Made by a program: the position numbers and the translations under genes
Notes under the pieces: model-generated
Told to the model about the DNA's origin: nothing
The model's database searches: none
What the model saw: only the letters and a program-made list of their open reading frames with translations
Shown: positions 1-8,235 of the stretch, piece by piece
Layout: the number at the start of each line of letters is the position of its first letter
Numbering within the stretch: position 1 is the stretch's first letter
Assembly (NCBI RefSeq): GCF_009909185.1
Contig: NZ_JAAAMV010000024.1
Span: forward strand, 62,001 to 126,000
Length of the DNA stretch: 64,000 bases
Reading direction: 5' to 3'
Source of the DNA: Paenibacillus glycinis
GTDB lineage: Bacteria; Bacillota; Bacilli; Paenibacillales; Paenibacillaceae

Positions 1-58
1 GACCGCCTGCGCGGCAGCGAAGCAAGATGACCTGCGCGATCGCGAGATGACGCAGGAA

Positions 59-83
59 GGCCCCCGACGTTTAGTCGGGGGCC
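59..83 (+). terminator. Rho-independent terminator of a gene left of the window
   Basis: A perfect 10-bp stem (GGCCCCCGAC / GTCGGGGGCC) with a 5-nt loop is followed on the plus strand by TTTAGCGTTT. The reverse strand lacks a T-run, so it most likely ends a plus-strand transcript that starts before the window rather than tyrS. Confidence 0.6.
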
Positions 84-165
84 TTTAGCGTTTCTAACAT
101 CGCGACGATCCGCGTGCTCGGCGGCGGAGCTCCTCTTATGAACGGGTGCCGCTGCTTCGTTGACG

Positions 166-1458
166 CTACTCGAACCGCACGCCCGAGTAGTTCTTTTTGC
201 CGCGGCGCAGGATCAGGTACTTGCCGTGGAGACGCTGGTCCGCGCCGATGACGGTGTCGATGCCCGATTGCTTGACGCCGTTCACGTAGACCGCGCCGCT
301 TTCGATATCCTGGCGGGCCTGCCGTTTGGACGGGGCCAGGTTCGCCGCGACGAGCAGGTCGATCAGCAGGGAACCGTCCGCCTCCTTCACGACGGCGCTG
401 GCCATATCCTGCATGGCCTCGAGCAGCTCGTCTTCGCCGAGCGCGGACACGTCGCCGGAGAAGAGCGATTGCGTGATTTTCTCCACGCTCTCCACGGCTT
501 CCGGACCGTGCACGATGCGGGTCACTTCGCGCGCGAGCGTCTTCTGGGCGATCCGCTTCTCGGGGCTGGCCTGCAGCTCGGCTTCCAGCGCCGCGATCTC
601 TTCCCGGGAGAGGAAGGTGAAATACTTGAGGAAGCGCACGACGTCGGCATCGTCCGTATTGAGCCAGAACTGATAGAACTGGTAAGCGGTCGTCTTGTTC
701 CGGTCGAGCCAGATGGCGCCGGACTCCGATTTGCCGAATTTCTTCCCGTCGCTTTTGGTCACCAGGGGCATCGTCATGCCGAACGCTTCGCCGCCGCCCA
801 TCTTGCCGATCAGGTCGAGCCCCGCCGTGATGTTGCCCCATTGATCGCTGCCGCCGATCTGCAGCGAGCAGCCGTATTCCTCGTGCAGCTTGTGGAAGTC
901 GTACGACTGCAGGATCATGTAGCTGAACTCCGTGAACGAGATGCCGTTCGCGAGTCGCGAGTCGACCGAGTCCTTCGCCAGCATGTAGTTGACCGTGAAG
1001 TGCTTGCCGACATCGCGCAGGAACGAGATAACGTCGAGCGGCGCGATCCAGTCATAGTTGCTGATCAGTCGGGCCGCGTTCTCCGGCGCTTCGAAGTCGA
1101 GGAACCGGGAAAGCTGGCGCTTCAGGCTGTCCGTCCAGGCGGCGACGGTCTCCGGGCCGTTCAGGGAACGTTCGCTCGAGCGGCCGCTCGGATCGCCGAT
1201 CAGGCCTGTTCCCCCGCCGACGAGCGCGATGGAGCGGTGTCCGGCTTGCTGGAAGCGGACGAGGGTCAAGATGGGAAGCAGGCTTCCGATATGCAGGCTG
1301 TCGGCGGTCGGGTCGAACCCGCAATAAAGCACGACGCGCTCCGAAGCCAGCTTCTCGCTCAATTTCTCGCGGTTCGTCACTTGGTGCAGAAGGCCGCGGT
1401 ATTCCAGTTCTTCCAGCACGTCCATTGGGGCGTTGCCGCCGGTAGTCGTCGTTGTCAT
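166..1458 (-). CDS. tyrS: Tyrosyl-tRNA synthetase
   Basis: Class I aminoacyl-tRNA synthetase that charges tRNA-Tyr in the cytoplasm. The N-terminal Rossmann domain carries the HIGH-type motif (HIGS, near residue 57) and a KFGKS motif in place of KMSKS near residue 240. The tyrosine-pocket region GGSDQWGNI is intact. The C-terminus is an S4-like RNA-binding domain (SKRQARQDIESGAVYVNG). Length, about 430 residues, is slightly above the usual 420 because of a short N-terminal extension. The reading frame also has a GTG just upstream at 1461; I prefer the ATG at 1458 because AGAGGTGA lies 7 nt before it. A tyrosine T-box leader precedes the gene, so expression should rise when tRNA-Tyr is uncharged. 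Confidence 0.97.
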   Translation of the reverse strand: MTTTTTGGNAPMDVLEELEYRGLLHQVTNREKLSEKLASERVVLYCGFDPTADSLHIGSLLPILTLVRFQQAGHRSIALVGGGTGLIGDPSGRSSERSLNGPETVAAWTDSLKRQLSRFLDFEAPENAARLISNYDWIAPLDVISFLRDVGKHFTVNYMLAKDSVDSRLANGISFTEFSYMILQSYDFHKLHEEYGCSLQIGGSDQWGNITAGLDLIGKMGGGEAFGMTMPLVTKSDGKKFGKSESGAIWLDRNKTTAYQFYQFWLNTDDADVVRFLKYFTFLSREEIAALEAELQASPEKRIAQKTLAREVTRIVHGPEAVESVEKITQSLFSGDVSALGEDELLEAMQDMASAVVKEADGSLLIDLLVAANLAPSKRQARQDIESGAVYVNGVKQSGIDTVIGADQRLHGKYLILRRGKKNYSGVRFE

Positions 1459-1500
1459 CACAGCTCACCTCTATCGTAGATTCCGACACAATAACAAAAG

Positions 1501-1772
1501 AGACCCGCCCCTGTCTATAGACAGGGACGAGTCATCGTGGTACCACCCTAGTTGAGCTTGGCGCATCCCGAAGGGACGGACCGTGCTCCGCTCGAACCAG
1601 ATAACGGCTGGTTACCGTCCCGCCCTTCCGCGCGGCAAGGCCGCCGGGTTCGGACGAAGACGCTCCGGGACGTAATTCGCGTTCGATCGCATGCCGGCTC
1701 GCACCAACCGCCGGCTCTCTGCACTGCTTTATCGCACGCTACTGGATTCCCATCATCGCAATTCCATGTGTC
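1501..1772 (-). promoter_or_regulatory. T-box riboswitch leader (tyrosine)
   Basis: On the minus strand the leader contains the hallmark T-box AGGGTGGTACCACG (plus positions 1537-1550). A terminator helix with CCCTGTC-TATA-GACAGGG follows (about 1501-1535) and runs into TCTCTTTT. In Stem I, AGAG-AGCCGG...CGAGCCGG is a typical distal arm, and GAATTACGTCC supplies a TAC (Tyr) specifier at 1674-1672. Uncharged tRNA-Tyr is expected to stabilise the antiterminator and allow tyrS transcription. Confidence 0.93.
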
Positions 1773-1778
1773 GATCAC

Positions 1779-1807
1779 GTTATAACATTTTTGCGGACAA
1801 GTGTCAA
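1779..1807 (-). promoter_or_regulatory. Sigma-A promoter of the tyrS T-box transcript
   Basis: Reading the minus strand, TTGACA (1807-1802) is separated by exactly 17 nt from TATAAC (1784-1779). Transcription would start about position 1772, directly ahead of T-box Stem I. Confidence 0.85.
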
Positions 1808-1880
1808 TATTGCGGAGGGAATCCGGCCGCGCAGCGGTCCCGGGGATTGGATTCCCCGGCCAGCAGCCGGCAACGGTTCG

Positions 1881-3137
1881 TCAGGAGGCTCGGGCGGCGG
1901 GCTCGGCGCTGCGGCCGGGCTTCGGCTTTCCCGGTTTGACGCCCCAGACGGCCAATACCGCGCAGAGCAGGGCGCAGCCCGAGAACAGGTAAAACAAAAC
2001 CGTCTCGTTCTTCGTCAGCACCGAACCGATCAGCGGCCCGGCCGCGACGCCGATGAATCGCGCGCTGCTGTACAAGGAGGTAATCGTGCCCCGCTCCTGC
2101 TTCTCGATGCCTTCGGTGATGAGCGCGTCCAGGCTGGGCAGCACCAGCCCGATGCCGACGCCGCTGACGAACATCGAGGAGAGGAGAAACCAAAGCGCCT
2201 TCGTGTTGACCAATCCGCACAAGACCATGGCCGCCGTCAGCAGCAGCAAGCCGACGACGCTGAATACCTTCATTCGCCGTTTGTTTTCGCCGACGATCTT
2301 GCCCGTAATGAACGAAGCCGCGCATATCGCGCTGAGCGGGATCGCCAGGAGGAGCCCTTTGACGATGCCGTCAATGCCGTAGTGGTCTTCCAGCACGGAG
2401 GACAGGTAGTACAGGAAGCCGAACGTGATGAACATCGCGATGCCGCCGATGGCGAAAATCGCGTACAGCCAGCGCTTCTCGGCCAGCAGGGACTTCAGGC
2501 TGCCGGCGAAAGCCCGGATGCTTCGATCGCTCTGGTCGGCTTTCTCCGGCGTCTTCTTCTTCGGGGCTTTCACCAGAAAGGCGACCGAGAGGATGGAGAC
2601 CGCCGAGATGACGGGGATGACGGCGAACGGCATGTACCATATGATCAGGGCAAGCGCCGAACCGAGCACGGGGCTGAGCACCTTCCCGAACGTATTGGCG
2701 GTCTCGATCATGCCAAGGCCGCTGCTGACCTCCTCCTCGCGCTTGAACATATCCCCGACCAACGGGAGCACGATGGGAAACGCCCCGGCCGCGCCGATGC
2801 CTTGGACGAAGCGGCCCGCCAGAATCAGCCAATAGCCGCTGTGCCCCATCAGCCATACGGCCAGGCTCGAGACGACGCCTCCGATCGCCGCGATGGAGAG
2901 GCCGATCAGAATCACGAGCTTGCGGCCGAACCGATCCGAGAGATAACCCGCGATCGGAATGCAGACGATGGATACGCCGGCGTAAATCGTAATGATGAGG
3001 CTTGTCTGCAGGGCGCTTATTTTCAATTTCCGCTGCATCAACGGCAGGATCGGAATCAGCATGGAATTGGCCAGCGTCATCACGAGCGGAATGGAAGACA
3101 ATGCGGCTAAATCCCATTTCTTTTTCTCTGTCACCAC
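1881..3137 (-). CDS. MFS transporter (drug exporter type)
   Basis: A 418-residue polytopic membrane protein with about 12 hydrophobic segments and a central charged loop near residue 190 (KAPKKKTPEKADQSD). The loop after TM2 carries the MFS signature GYLSDRFGRK. The overall pattern matches the drug:H+ antiporter-1 branch (Bmr/Blt-like); the substrate cannot be read from sequence. The start is the first GTG of a GTG-GTG pair with AAGGAG 6 nt upstream; the second GTG is equally possible. It begins only about 40 bp after the RNase J stop on the same strand, so it may be co-transcribed with that gene. It stops about 70 bp before the tyrS promoter. Confidence 0.88.
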   Translation of the reverse strand: MVTEKKKWDLAALSSIPLVMTLANSMLIPILPLMQRKLKISALQTSLIITIYAGVSIVCIPIAGYLSDRFGRKLVILIGLSIAAIGGVVSSLAVWLMGHSGYWLILAGRFVQGIGAAGAFPIVLPLVGDMFKREEEVSSGLGMIETANTFGKVLSPVLGSALALIIWYMPFAVIPVISAVSILSVAFLVKAPKKKTPEKADQSDRSIRAFAGSLKSLLAEKRWLYAIFAIGGIAMFITFGFLYYLSSVLEDHYGIDGIVKGLLLAIPLSAICAASFITGKIVGENKRRMKVFSVVGLLLLTAAMVLCGLVNTKALWFLLSSMFVSGVGIGLVLPSLDALITEGIEKQERGTITSLYSSARFIGVAAGPLIGSVLTKNETVLFYLFSGCALLCAVLAVWGVKPGKPKPGRSAEPAARAS

Positions 3138-3176
3138 AGAATCTCCTTTGGGCCTGAATCGAGGATTCGGCTGAAG

Positions 3177-4850
3177 CTACACTTGAATGATGATCGGCAG
3201 GATCATCGGTCTTCGCTTGGTGTAGGTATACAGGAATTTGCCGACGTCGTCCTTGATGGCCTGCTTGTAGGCGCCCCACTGGTTGGTCTTCGGCTGCTGC
3301 AGCTGCGTGACCGCGTGCAGCGCGATTCGCTGAACCTCTTCCAGCAGGCCTTCCGATTCCCGGACGTAGACGAAGCCCCGCGAGATCACGTCGGGTCCGG
3401 AGGTCACCTTGCCGTCCGATTTGGCGATGGACAGCACGAGGATCAGGATGCCGTCCTCGGACAAGACCTTGCGGTCCCGCAGGACGACGTTGCCCACATC
3501 GCCGATGCCGAGGCCGTCGACGAGGGTATTCCCGTTCGCGACCTTGCGTTCTTGGCGGGCGGCGCCATCGACGAAATCGACGACGTCGCCGTTGTTGACG
3601 ATGAACGTATGGCCGGGTTCCACGCCGACCGCTTCGGCCAATAACCGGTGCTGGTGCAGCATGCGGAATTCGCCGTGAATGGGAATGAAATACTTGGGCT
3701 TCATCAAGGTAAGCATGAGCTTCAGCTCTTCCTGGCTGGCATGCCCGGACACGTGCATGCCCGTGACCGTACCGGGGCCGTAGATCACGTTCGCCCGCCG
3801 TTCGAACAGATTGTCCACGATGCGGGCGACGTTTCGCTCGTTGCCGGGGATGGGCGAAGCGGCGAGGATGACCGTGTCGCCGGGCGAGACGCCGATCTGG
3901 CGGTGGCTGCCGCTCGCCAAGCGGGCCAGCGCCGCCAGCGGCTCGCCTTGGCTGCCCGTGCAGAGCACGACGATCTGCCGCGGCGAGAGCCGGTTGACGT
4001 CCGAAGGCTCCACGAGCATGCCGTCCGGCAGGCGCAGATAGCCGAGCGAAGAAGCGATGGTCACGACGTTGACCATGCTTCTGCCCAGCAGGCAGATCTT
4101 GCGGCCGACCTTGTCGGCGGCATCGATGACCTGCTGCACGCGGTGCACGTTGGAGGCGAACGTGGCCAGGAAGATTTTCCCTTCGGCCTTGACGAATTCC
4201 TCCTCGATGTGCGCGCCGACGAGACGCTCCGAGGGGGTAAAGCCCGGCCGTTCGGCATTCGTGCTCTCGGAGAGCAGGGCGAGCACGCCGTTCTTGCCGA
4301 TGTCGGCCATCTTGTGGATGTCGGCATGCTGCCCGTTCACCGGCGTCAGATCGAATTTGAAGTCTCCCGTGTGGACGACCGTTCCCTGCGGGGTGTGAAA
4401 GGCGACGCCGAGACAATCCGGGATGCTGTGATTCGTTCCGAAGAAGCGAACCTGCACGTCGCCGAAGGTCAGCTCGCTGCCCGAGTCGATCTGATGCAGC
4501 CGGGTGGAGCCGAGCAGCCCGTACTCCCTGAGCTTGCCCTGTATGAGCCCCAAGGTCAGCCGCGTCGCGTAGATCGGCAGGTTCAGCTGCTTGATGATGA
4601 AGGGAATGCCGCCGATGTGGTCTTCATGGCCGTGGGTGACGATCAAGGCTTTGACGCGGTCCCGATTCTCGAGCAAGAAGGCGATGTCGGGGATGATCAC
4701 GTCGATGCCCAATAAGCTTTCGTCGGGAAATTTGGAACCGCAGTCGATGACGAGGATATCGTCGTTATATTGCAGGACGTACATGTTTTTGCCGATTTCG
4801 TTCACGCCGCCGAGGGCGACGATCGAAAGCCTGTCCGCTGTCCGCTTCAT
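3177..4850 (-). CDS. rnj: Ribonuclease J
   Basis: Metallo-beta-lactamase/beta-CASP ribonuclease with combined endo- and 5'-3' exonuclease activity, central to mRNA turnover in Firmicutes. The zinc motif HGHEDHIGG is near residue 74, and GDFKFDLTP and the beta-CASP signatures (LCTGSQGEP; SGHASQEE; PIHGEFRMLHQH) are all present, followed by the C-terminal domain. Length is 557 residues, as expected. The open frame runs upstream to 5009, but the ATG at 4850 is chosen because AAAGGAG sits 8-9 nt before it and homology to RNase J starts there. Two RNase J paralogues are common in this group; the intact HGHEDHIGG motif is more RnjA-like. Confidence 0.95.
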   Translation of the reverse strand: MKRTADRLSIVALGGVNEIGKNMYVLQYNDDILVIDCGSKFPDESLLGIDVIIPDIAFLLENRDRVKALIVTHGHEDHIGGIPFIIKQLNLPIYATRLTLGLIQGKLREYGLLGSTRLHQIDSGSELTFGDVQVRFFGTNHSIPDCLGVAFHTPQGTVVHTGDFKFDLTPVNGQHADIHKMADIGKNGVLALLSESTNAERPGFTPSERLVGAHIEEEFVKAEGKIFLATFASNVHRVQQVIDAADKVGRKICLLGRSMVNVVTIASSLGYLRLPDGMLVEPSDVNRLSPRQIVVLCTGSQGEPLAALARLASGSHRQIGVSPGDTVILAASPIPGNERNVARIVDNLFERRANVIYGPGTVTGMHVSGHASQEELKLMLTLMKPKYFIPIHGEFRMLHQHRLLAEAVGVEPGHTFIVNNGDVVDFVDGAARQERKVANGNTLVDGLGIGDVGNVVLRDRKVLSEDGILILVLSIAKSDGKVTSGPDVISRGFVYVRESEGLLEEVQRIALHAVTQLQQPKTNQWGAYKQAIKDDVGKFLYTYTKRRPMILPIIIQV

Positions 4851-4969
4851 GTCTTTGAAACTCCTTTCGTCACAAGCGCTTGCCGGGTCCGTTCCTGCAC
4901 GGAAATCGAGAATAATGTGTCTCGGAAGAGAGAAAATTATCCATCGCCGCAGCCGAAGCGCGTAATTTT

Positions 4970-4977
4970 TGGTATAA
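4970..4977 (+). promoter_or_regulatory. Candidate -10 for the deacetylase gene
   Basis: TGGTATAAT is an extended -10 element about 87 bp before the deacetylase start. No convincing -35 lies 16-18 bp upstream, so this is only a candidate. Confidence 0.4.
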
Positions 4978-5063
4978 TAAGACAGCGCTTTCAATCGCAT
5001 GCGCGCCAATGGAATCGCAGCCGCGGTCGCGGCAATCCAGCTTTCCGAAGGGAGTTTTGCCGG

Positions 5064-5681
5064 ATGTCAGAAATGATTCATGCGGTGCCGACCGCAAGCA
5101 AAGCCATCGCCGTTACGTTCGACGACGGTCCGAACGCCGAATACACGCGGAAGACCGCGGACATGTTCAACGCCGTAGGAGGCAAAGCCACGTTCTTCAT
5201 GATCGGCGAGAAGATCGAAGCCCACCCGGATTTCGTGCGGGACATTCACGACGAAGGACATGAGATCGGCAATCATTCGTATTCGCATCCGTTCCTCACC
5301 CGGATCAGCGGCGATGAAGCATTCGCCGAATTGGCGCGCACGGACAAGCTGATCGAGCAGGCCACGGGCATCCGCACGGCCGTATTTCGCGCGCCGTACC
5401 TGGACAGCAATGACGAGACGCTGGCCATCGCCGACCGGTTCGGCTACAGCTCGATCGGCGCGCTGAACCTCGATACGCGCGATTGGGAGATGCCCGGCAC
5501 GGATCACATCCTGGCGCAAACGTGGGATCATGTCCGGGGCGGCGCGATTCTGTTGTTCCATGACGGCTCGGGCGACCGTTCCCAGACGATGGAAGCGATT
5601 CGCATCCTGCTGGACAAGCTGACGTCGGAGGGCTACGAGCTGGTCACGGTCAGCGAACTGCTGTCGCGACGCAGCCGCTAG
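5064..5681 (+). CDS. Polysaccharide deacetylase (NodB/CE4 family)
   Basis: A 205-residue single-domain carbohydrate esterase 4 protein. The NodB motifs are visible: VTFDDGPN (catalytic and metal Asp) near residue 16, the metal site HSYSHP near residue 70, RAPY near residue 110, and DTRDWEMPG and LLFHDGSGDR further on. The family removes N- or O-acetyl groups from chitooligosaccharide, peptidoglycan or other glycans. No signal peptide or membrane segment is seen, so it may act inside the cell or on a soluble substrate. The ATG at 5064 follows GAAGGGAG at 5047-5054. It is divergent from the RNase J gene. Confidence 0.92.
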   Translation: MSEMIHAVPTASKAIAVTFDDGPNAEYTRKTADMFNAVGGKATFFMIGEKIEAHPDFVRDIHDEGHEIGNHSYSHPFLTRISGDEAFAELARTDKLIEQATGIRTAVFRAPYLDSNDETLAIADRFGYSSIGALNLDTRDWEMPGTDHILAQTWDHVRGGAILLFHDGSGDRSQTMEAIRILLDKLTSEGYELVTVSELLSRRSR

Positions 5682-5851
5682 TTCGGCTGCGACGACCGCA
5701 GCGATCGAGCCGCGTCCGCAGTCCGCGGGCGGTACGTGCTGCTGGCTGCTTGCACGAGGATCGTGTGTCGTGGAGCGGCTACTCCAGCAAGCGGCATTCA
5801 CCGGCCGGACGGTCCGAATTGTTCGCGTGTTCGGATACGGATATCGCGCGT

Positions 5852-5888
5852 CAAGACCTCTCGCCTTCGCATGAAGGGAGAGGTCTTG
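5852..5888 (+). terminator. Terminator-like hairpin
   Basis: An 11-bp perfect stem (CAAGACCTCTC / GAGAGGTCTTG) with a 15-nt loop is followed by TTTCGTTTGG. It lies about 170 bp after the deacetylase stop; the 170 bp between hold no visible gene. Confidence 0.6.
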
Positions 5889-5920
5889 TTTCGTTTGGTG
5901 ACAAGAACATAGCATTAAGG

Positions 5921-5942
5921 GCCGCGAAAATCGCGGCTTTTT
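5921..5942 (+). terminator. Rho-independent terminator
   Basis: A GCCGCGA / TCGCGGC stem with loop AAA is followed by five T residues. It marks the boundary between GC-rich chromosome and the AT-rich cassette-like island. Confidence 0.75.
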
Positions 5943-6048
5943 ATATTTATGGGATAGAGTTCATGTCAACATGTCTGGACGGAGGAGATTTGTGTAATTT
6001 ACTTCCATATTTGTATTTACGAAGTTCAGCAATTTGCGTAAGATGGGG

Positions 6049-6078
6049 GTATTCACGAAGTTCGTGGATATGACGTTA
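6049..6078 (+). repeat. Minimal copy of the cassette-boundary element
   Basis: GTATTCACGAA directly abuts its complement-like arm TTCGTGGATATGACGTTA, so this is the two outer arms of the larger elements at 6698, 7330 and 8236 without their interior. A second diverged copy of the arm (GTATTTACGAAGTTC) lies about 36 bp upstream. The right end ACGTTA corresponds to ACGTTAT of the full elements. It sits just before the first gene of the array. Confidence 0.6.
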
Positions 6079-6118
6079 GCTGAAATTTCCAAAATCGATA
6101 TTGACTAAGGAGACAGAA

Positions 6119-6682
6119 ATGAAAAGAAATGTTGAAATCTTTTTAGAACATATTGAAGCGATATTCGATAATGATTATAAGATCAACAAGTTTGATGCGA
6201 TTGATGGCGGATCTCCAATACATTTATTTTCTTATAAAGATATACCTGAAGTTGGCATGACCACATTTATCACTTACGGACTTTCTGAGGGAAACCATAC
6301 AGAATGGGTGGGTGGGAAACCTGAATTGATATTAAGCCTTGAATCAGTTGATTCAGCTTGGGGCAACGCAATAGCTTACTTAGTATCAGAAAGAAGAGGA
6401 ATAAAAAGATTTTCTTATGGGGATTTATTTACCTTTACAGATCCTATTAGTCTGGAATCTAGGATGTCAGGATTCGTTGTTTTTTCACCGGCCATATTAG
6501 ACAAAGAAACAATAAAGATTGATACTAATGACAAACCAATTTTCTTAACGGGCATGTACCCAATTTATATAGAGGAAGCTCAATTAATAAATGAAGTCGG
6601 ATTAAAACAATTTTGGTTTACTCCAGGCTTTGATCTATATAAAGTCAATAGAAAGAACCTGGGATTGAAGGATTGTACATAG
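6119..6682 (+). CDS. SUFU (suppressor of fused) domain protein
   Basis: A 187-residue acidic, soluble protein resembling the bacterial SUFU superfamily. Characteristic stretches include HLFSYKDIPEVGMTTFITYGLS near residue 35, then ELILSLES..WGN, then the pattern LTGMYPIYIEEAQLI near residue 145. In bacteria many SUFU proteins serve as immunity proteins of polymorphic toxin systems (family knowledge); no toxin gene is present here. The frame also allows TTG at 6101, but AAGGAG lies 6 nt before the ATG at 6119. Base composition is far more AT-rich than the flanking chromosome, which suggests transfer. It is the first gene of a three-gene array whose members are separated by repeated elements. 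Confidence 0.75.
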   Translation: MKRNVEIFLEHIEAIFDNDYKINKFDAIDGGSPIHLFSYKDIPEVGMTTFITYGLSEGNHTEWVGGKPELILSLESVDSAWGNAIAYLVSERRGIKRFSYGDLFTFTDPISLESRMSGFVVFSPAILDKETIKIDTNDKPIFLTGMYPIYIEEAQLINEVGLKQFWFTPGFDLYKVNRKNLGLKDCT

Positions 6683-6697
6683 AAGTGGGAACTTCAC

Positions 6698-6885
6698 ATA
6701 ACACCATATTCACGCATCGGGCCATTCGGCTCTCGGTCCGGCAGAAGTTAGAAGCGAATTCGGTGGGGAGCTTTCAGTAGCGAGGAAGCGAAGTCAGCCG
6801 GGCGCACCCGCAACACCTAACCGCATCGCGGCCGGTCACTTCGCGACCTTAAGGTGGTGGGGCATCGTGAATACAACAACGTTAT
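6698..6885 (+). repeat. Cassette-boundary element A (palindromic-ended, 188 bp)
   Basis: The left end ATAACACCATATTCACG (6698-6714) is the inverted form of the right end CGTGAATACAACAACGTTAT (6866-6885). The interior is GC-rich and shares with elements B and C the landmarks CTCGGTCCGGC..GAAG, CAGCCGG, CCTAACCGC.TCG.GGCCG and CTTAAGG. It begins 15 nt after the SUFU stop codon and ends directly at the next gene. The interior has long self-complementary stretches, so a folded single strand is likely. Confidence 0.75.
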
Positions 6886-6933
6886 ATGAAAGTCCAGAAG
6901 ACTACTAAAATCTTAAATCGGAGGATAAAGAAA

Positions 6934-7302
6934 TTGAATAAAATACTCAATTTCTATTTAGTGCAAAATGCAATAAGCAATTTTGGCTGGCATAAATGTA
7001 GCTTTATTAATGAGTTTAGGTTCTTTATTGGAAGGAATGAATATTTTGATGAGATTTCTATCCTTGAAATTGTTTTTCAATATTCTGCACACGAGGATTA
7101 TTTAATAAAGGTGCAATTTAAAGAATTAGGGAATTATGAATTAAGAGCCGGTGGATCTAGAATACAACTAATTAGCTTTGAGATTGAAGATATTCGAGAT
7201 CATGGATTGAATGAAATTAATTATAGAATTAAAGACTATGAAAGAGATGAAATACAACTGTATTGCAAAGAAATTGAAATAATCTCAATTGATAATTGTT
7301 AG
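6934..7302 (+). CDS. Small hypothetical protein, possibly Imm50-like immunity protein
   Basis: A 122-residue soluble protein rich in aromatic and acidic residues. The layout resembles the Imm50-type immunity family: an N-terminal FGWHKCSF (the family typically has a [FW]HD motif), alternating beta-strand-like segments, a FEIEDI..HGLNEINYRI central block, and a C-terminal LYCKEIEIISI. This match is by eye and is weak. The start chosen is the TTG at 6934 because GGAGG (6920-6924) is 9 nt upstream. An in-frame ATG exists at 6886 but has no ribosome site; it would lie exactly at the end of element A. AT-rich, like its neighbours in the array. Confidence 0.6.
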   Translation: MNKILNFYLVQNAISNFGWHKCSFINEFRFFIGRNEYFDEISILEIVFQYSAHEDYLIKVQFKELGNYELRAGGSRIQLISFEIEDIRDHGLNEINYRIKDYERDEIQLYCKEIEIISIDNC

Positions 7303-7329
7303 CAGATCAAAGAAGTCCGGAACTTCATA

Positions 7330-7487
7330 ATAACACCGTATTCACTCTTCGGGCATGCGCCTTCGGCCCGGCTAGGTGTGGAAGAGATGGGGGTGGAATC
7401 AGCCGGAAAACCCTGCGTGCCCAAGTCTGACGACCCGTTCCCGTTGGTCACATAAGGCTCTCGGGTTTGTGAATACAAGAACGTTAT
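7330..7487 (+). repeat. Cassette-boundary element B (158 bp)
   Basis: Left end ATAACACCGTATTCAC (7330-7345) and right end GTGAATACAAGAACGTTAT (7469-7487) match those of element A almost base for base. The interior is shorter but shares GGCCCGGC, GAATCAGCCGGA.AACCCTGC and CCCGTTGGTC with elements A and C. It begins 27 nt after the stop of the preceding gene. Confidence 0.75.
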
Positions 7488-7506
7488 CTCTAATAACCAT
7501 AAAGCT

Positions 7507-8199
7507 ATGAAGGACTGGTTTAGATGTGGCTTAATATTATTGGTTGGATAATCTCTATTAATAGCTAGTACAGGTTGGTGGATAGCTATAACTAATTTAA
7601 ATAAACAACATAGAAGAAATCTTGATCTTGACAGCCAAAAATTTATGCGTGACATGCAAATAAAAACTGCCGATGAAGCAATCAAACTACTTTCAAAATC
7701 GAGGGAGAGCCTTGGTGAGCTAAACTTGTATTTAATACTATTACCCGGAAATTTACGCATGTGATACACAGTAGATTTTGATATCAATATAGATAGTTGG
7801 GAAAAACCTAATGAACAAATTTTAAAACTATGGAATAACTCTTCAAAGGCAATTATTGAGTTTACATATTACTTTGAGTCAAGAGAAGTTATATTAAATC
7901 AATTTACTGAAATGAAGCAAGTTTATTTAGATCAGCTGGGCGAGATAAGAACAATGGCAAGTGAGTATTCTGAATACGTAGGTTCGATTTATTATTCTAA
8001 ATATCTAACTAGAATAGTGCTATCAGAGGAAGAGATGAGACTCTTTGAAGCTAAGACTAATGACTTTAATCAATTTTTAGCATATATTCAAGATTTTATA
8101 GTGGAGCTACAAAATACCTTCTTGAGTAAAACATTTGGATATTCAATACCAGTCAGACAGCCAAATGATCCTAAATATAAACTACTAAGGGCGAAATGA
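7507..8199 (+). pseudogene. Broken gene for a small membrane-anchored protein (two in-frame stops)
   Basis: One reading frame from the ATG at 7507 to the TGA at 8197-8199 is coherent over 231 codons except for a TAA at 7549-7551 and a TGA at 7762-7764. The first stop falls inside an N-terminal hydrophobic segment (LILLVG, stop, SLLIASTGWWIAI), as expected for an inactivated single transmembrane helix. A charged, probably coiled region follows (LNKQHRRNLDLDSQ...) and then an alpha-helical soluble part with ILKLWNNSSKAIIEFTYYF. Only the last 95 codons (from ATG 7912) remain open. I do not recognise the family. No good ribosome site precedes 7507. It forms the third cassette of the array. Confidence 0.7.
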
Positions 8200-8235
8200 A
8201 AAATGTTAGGGAATTCAGGAAGATGGTTACTTCAG

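Noticed and set aside
4851-5009. N-terminal extension of RNase J by 53 codons
   Set aside because: The extension lacks similarity and a ribosome site and would overlap the promoter region of the deacetylase gene; ATG 4850 has AAAGGAG.
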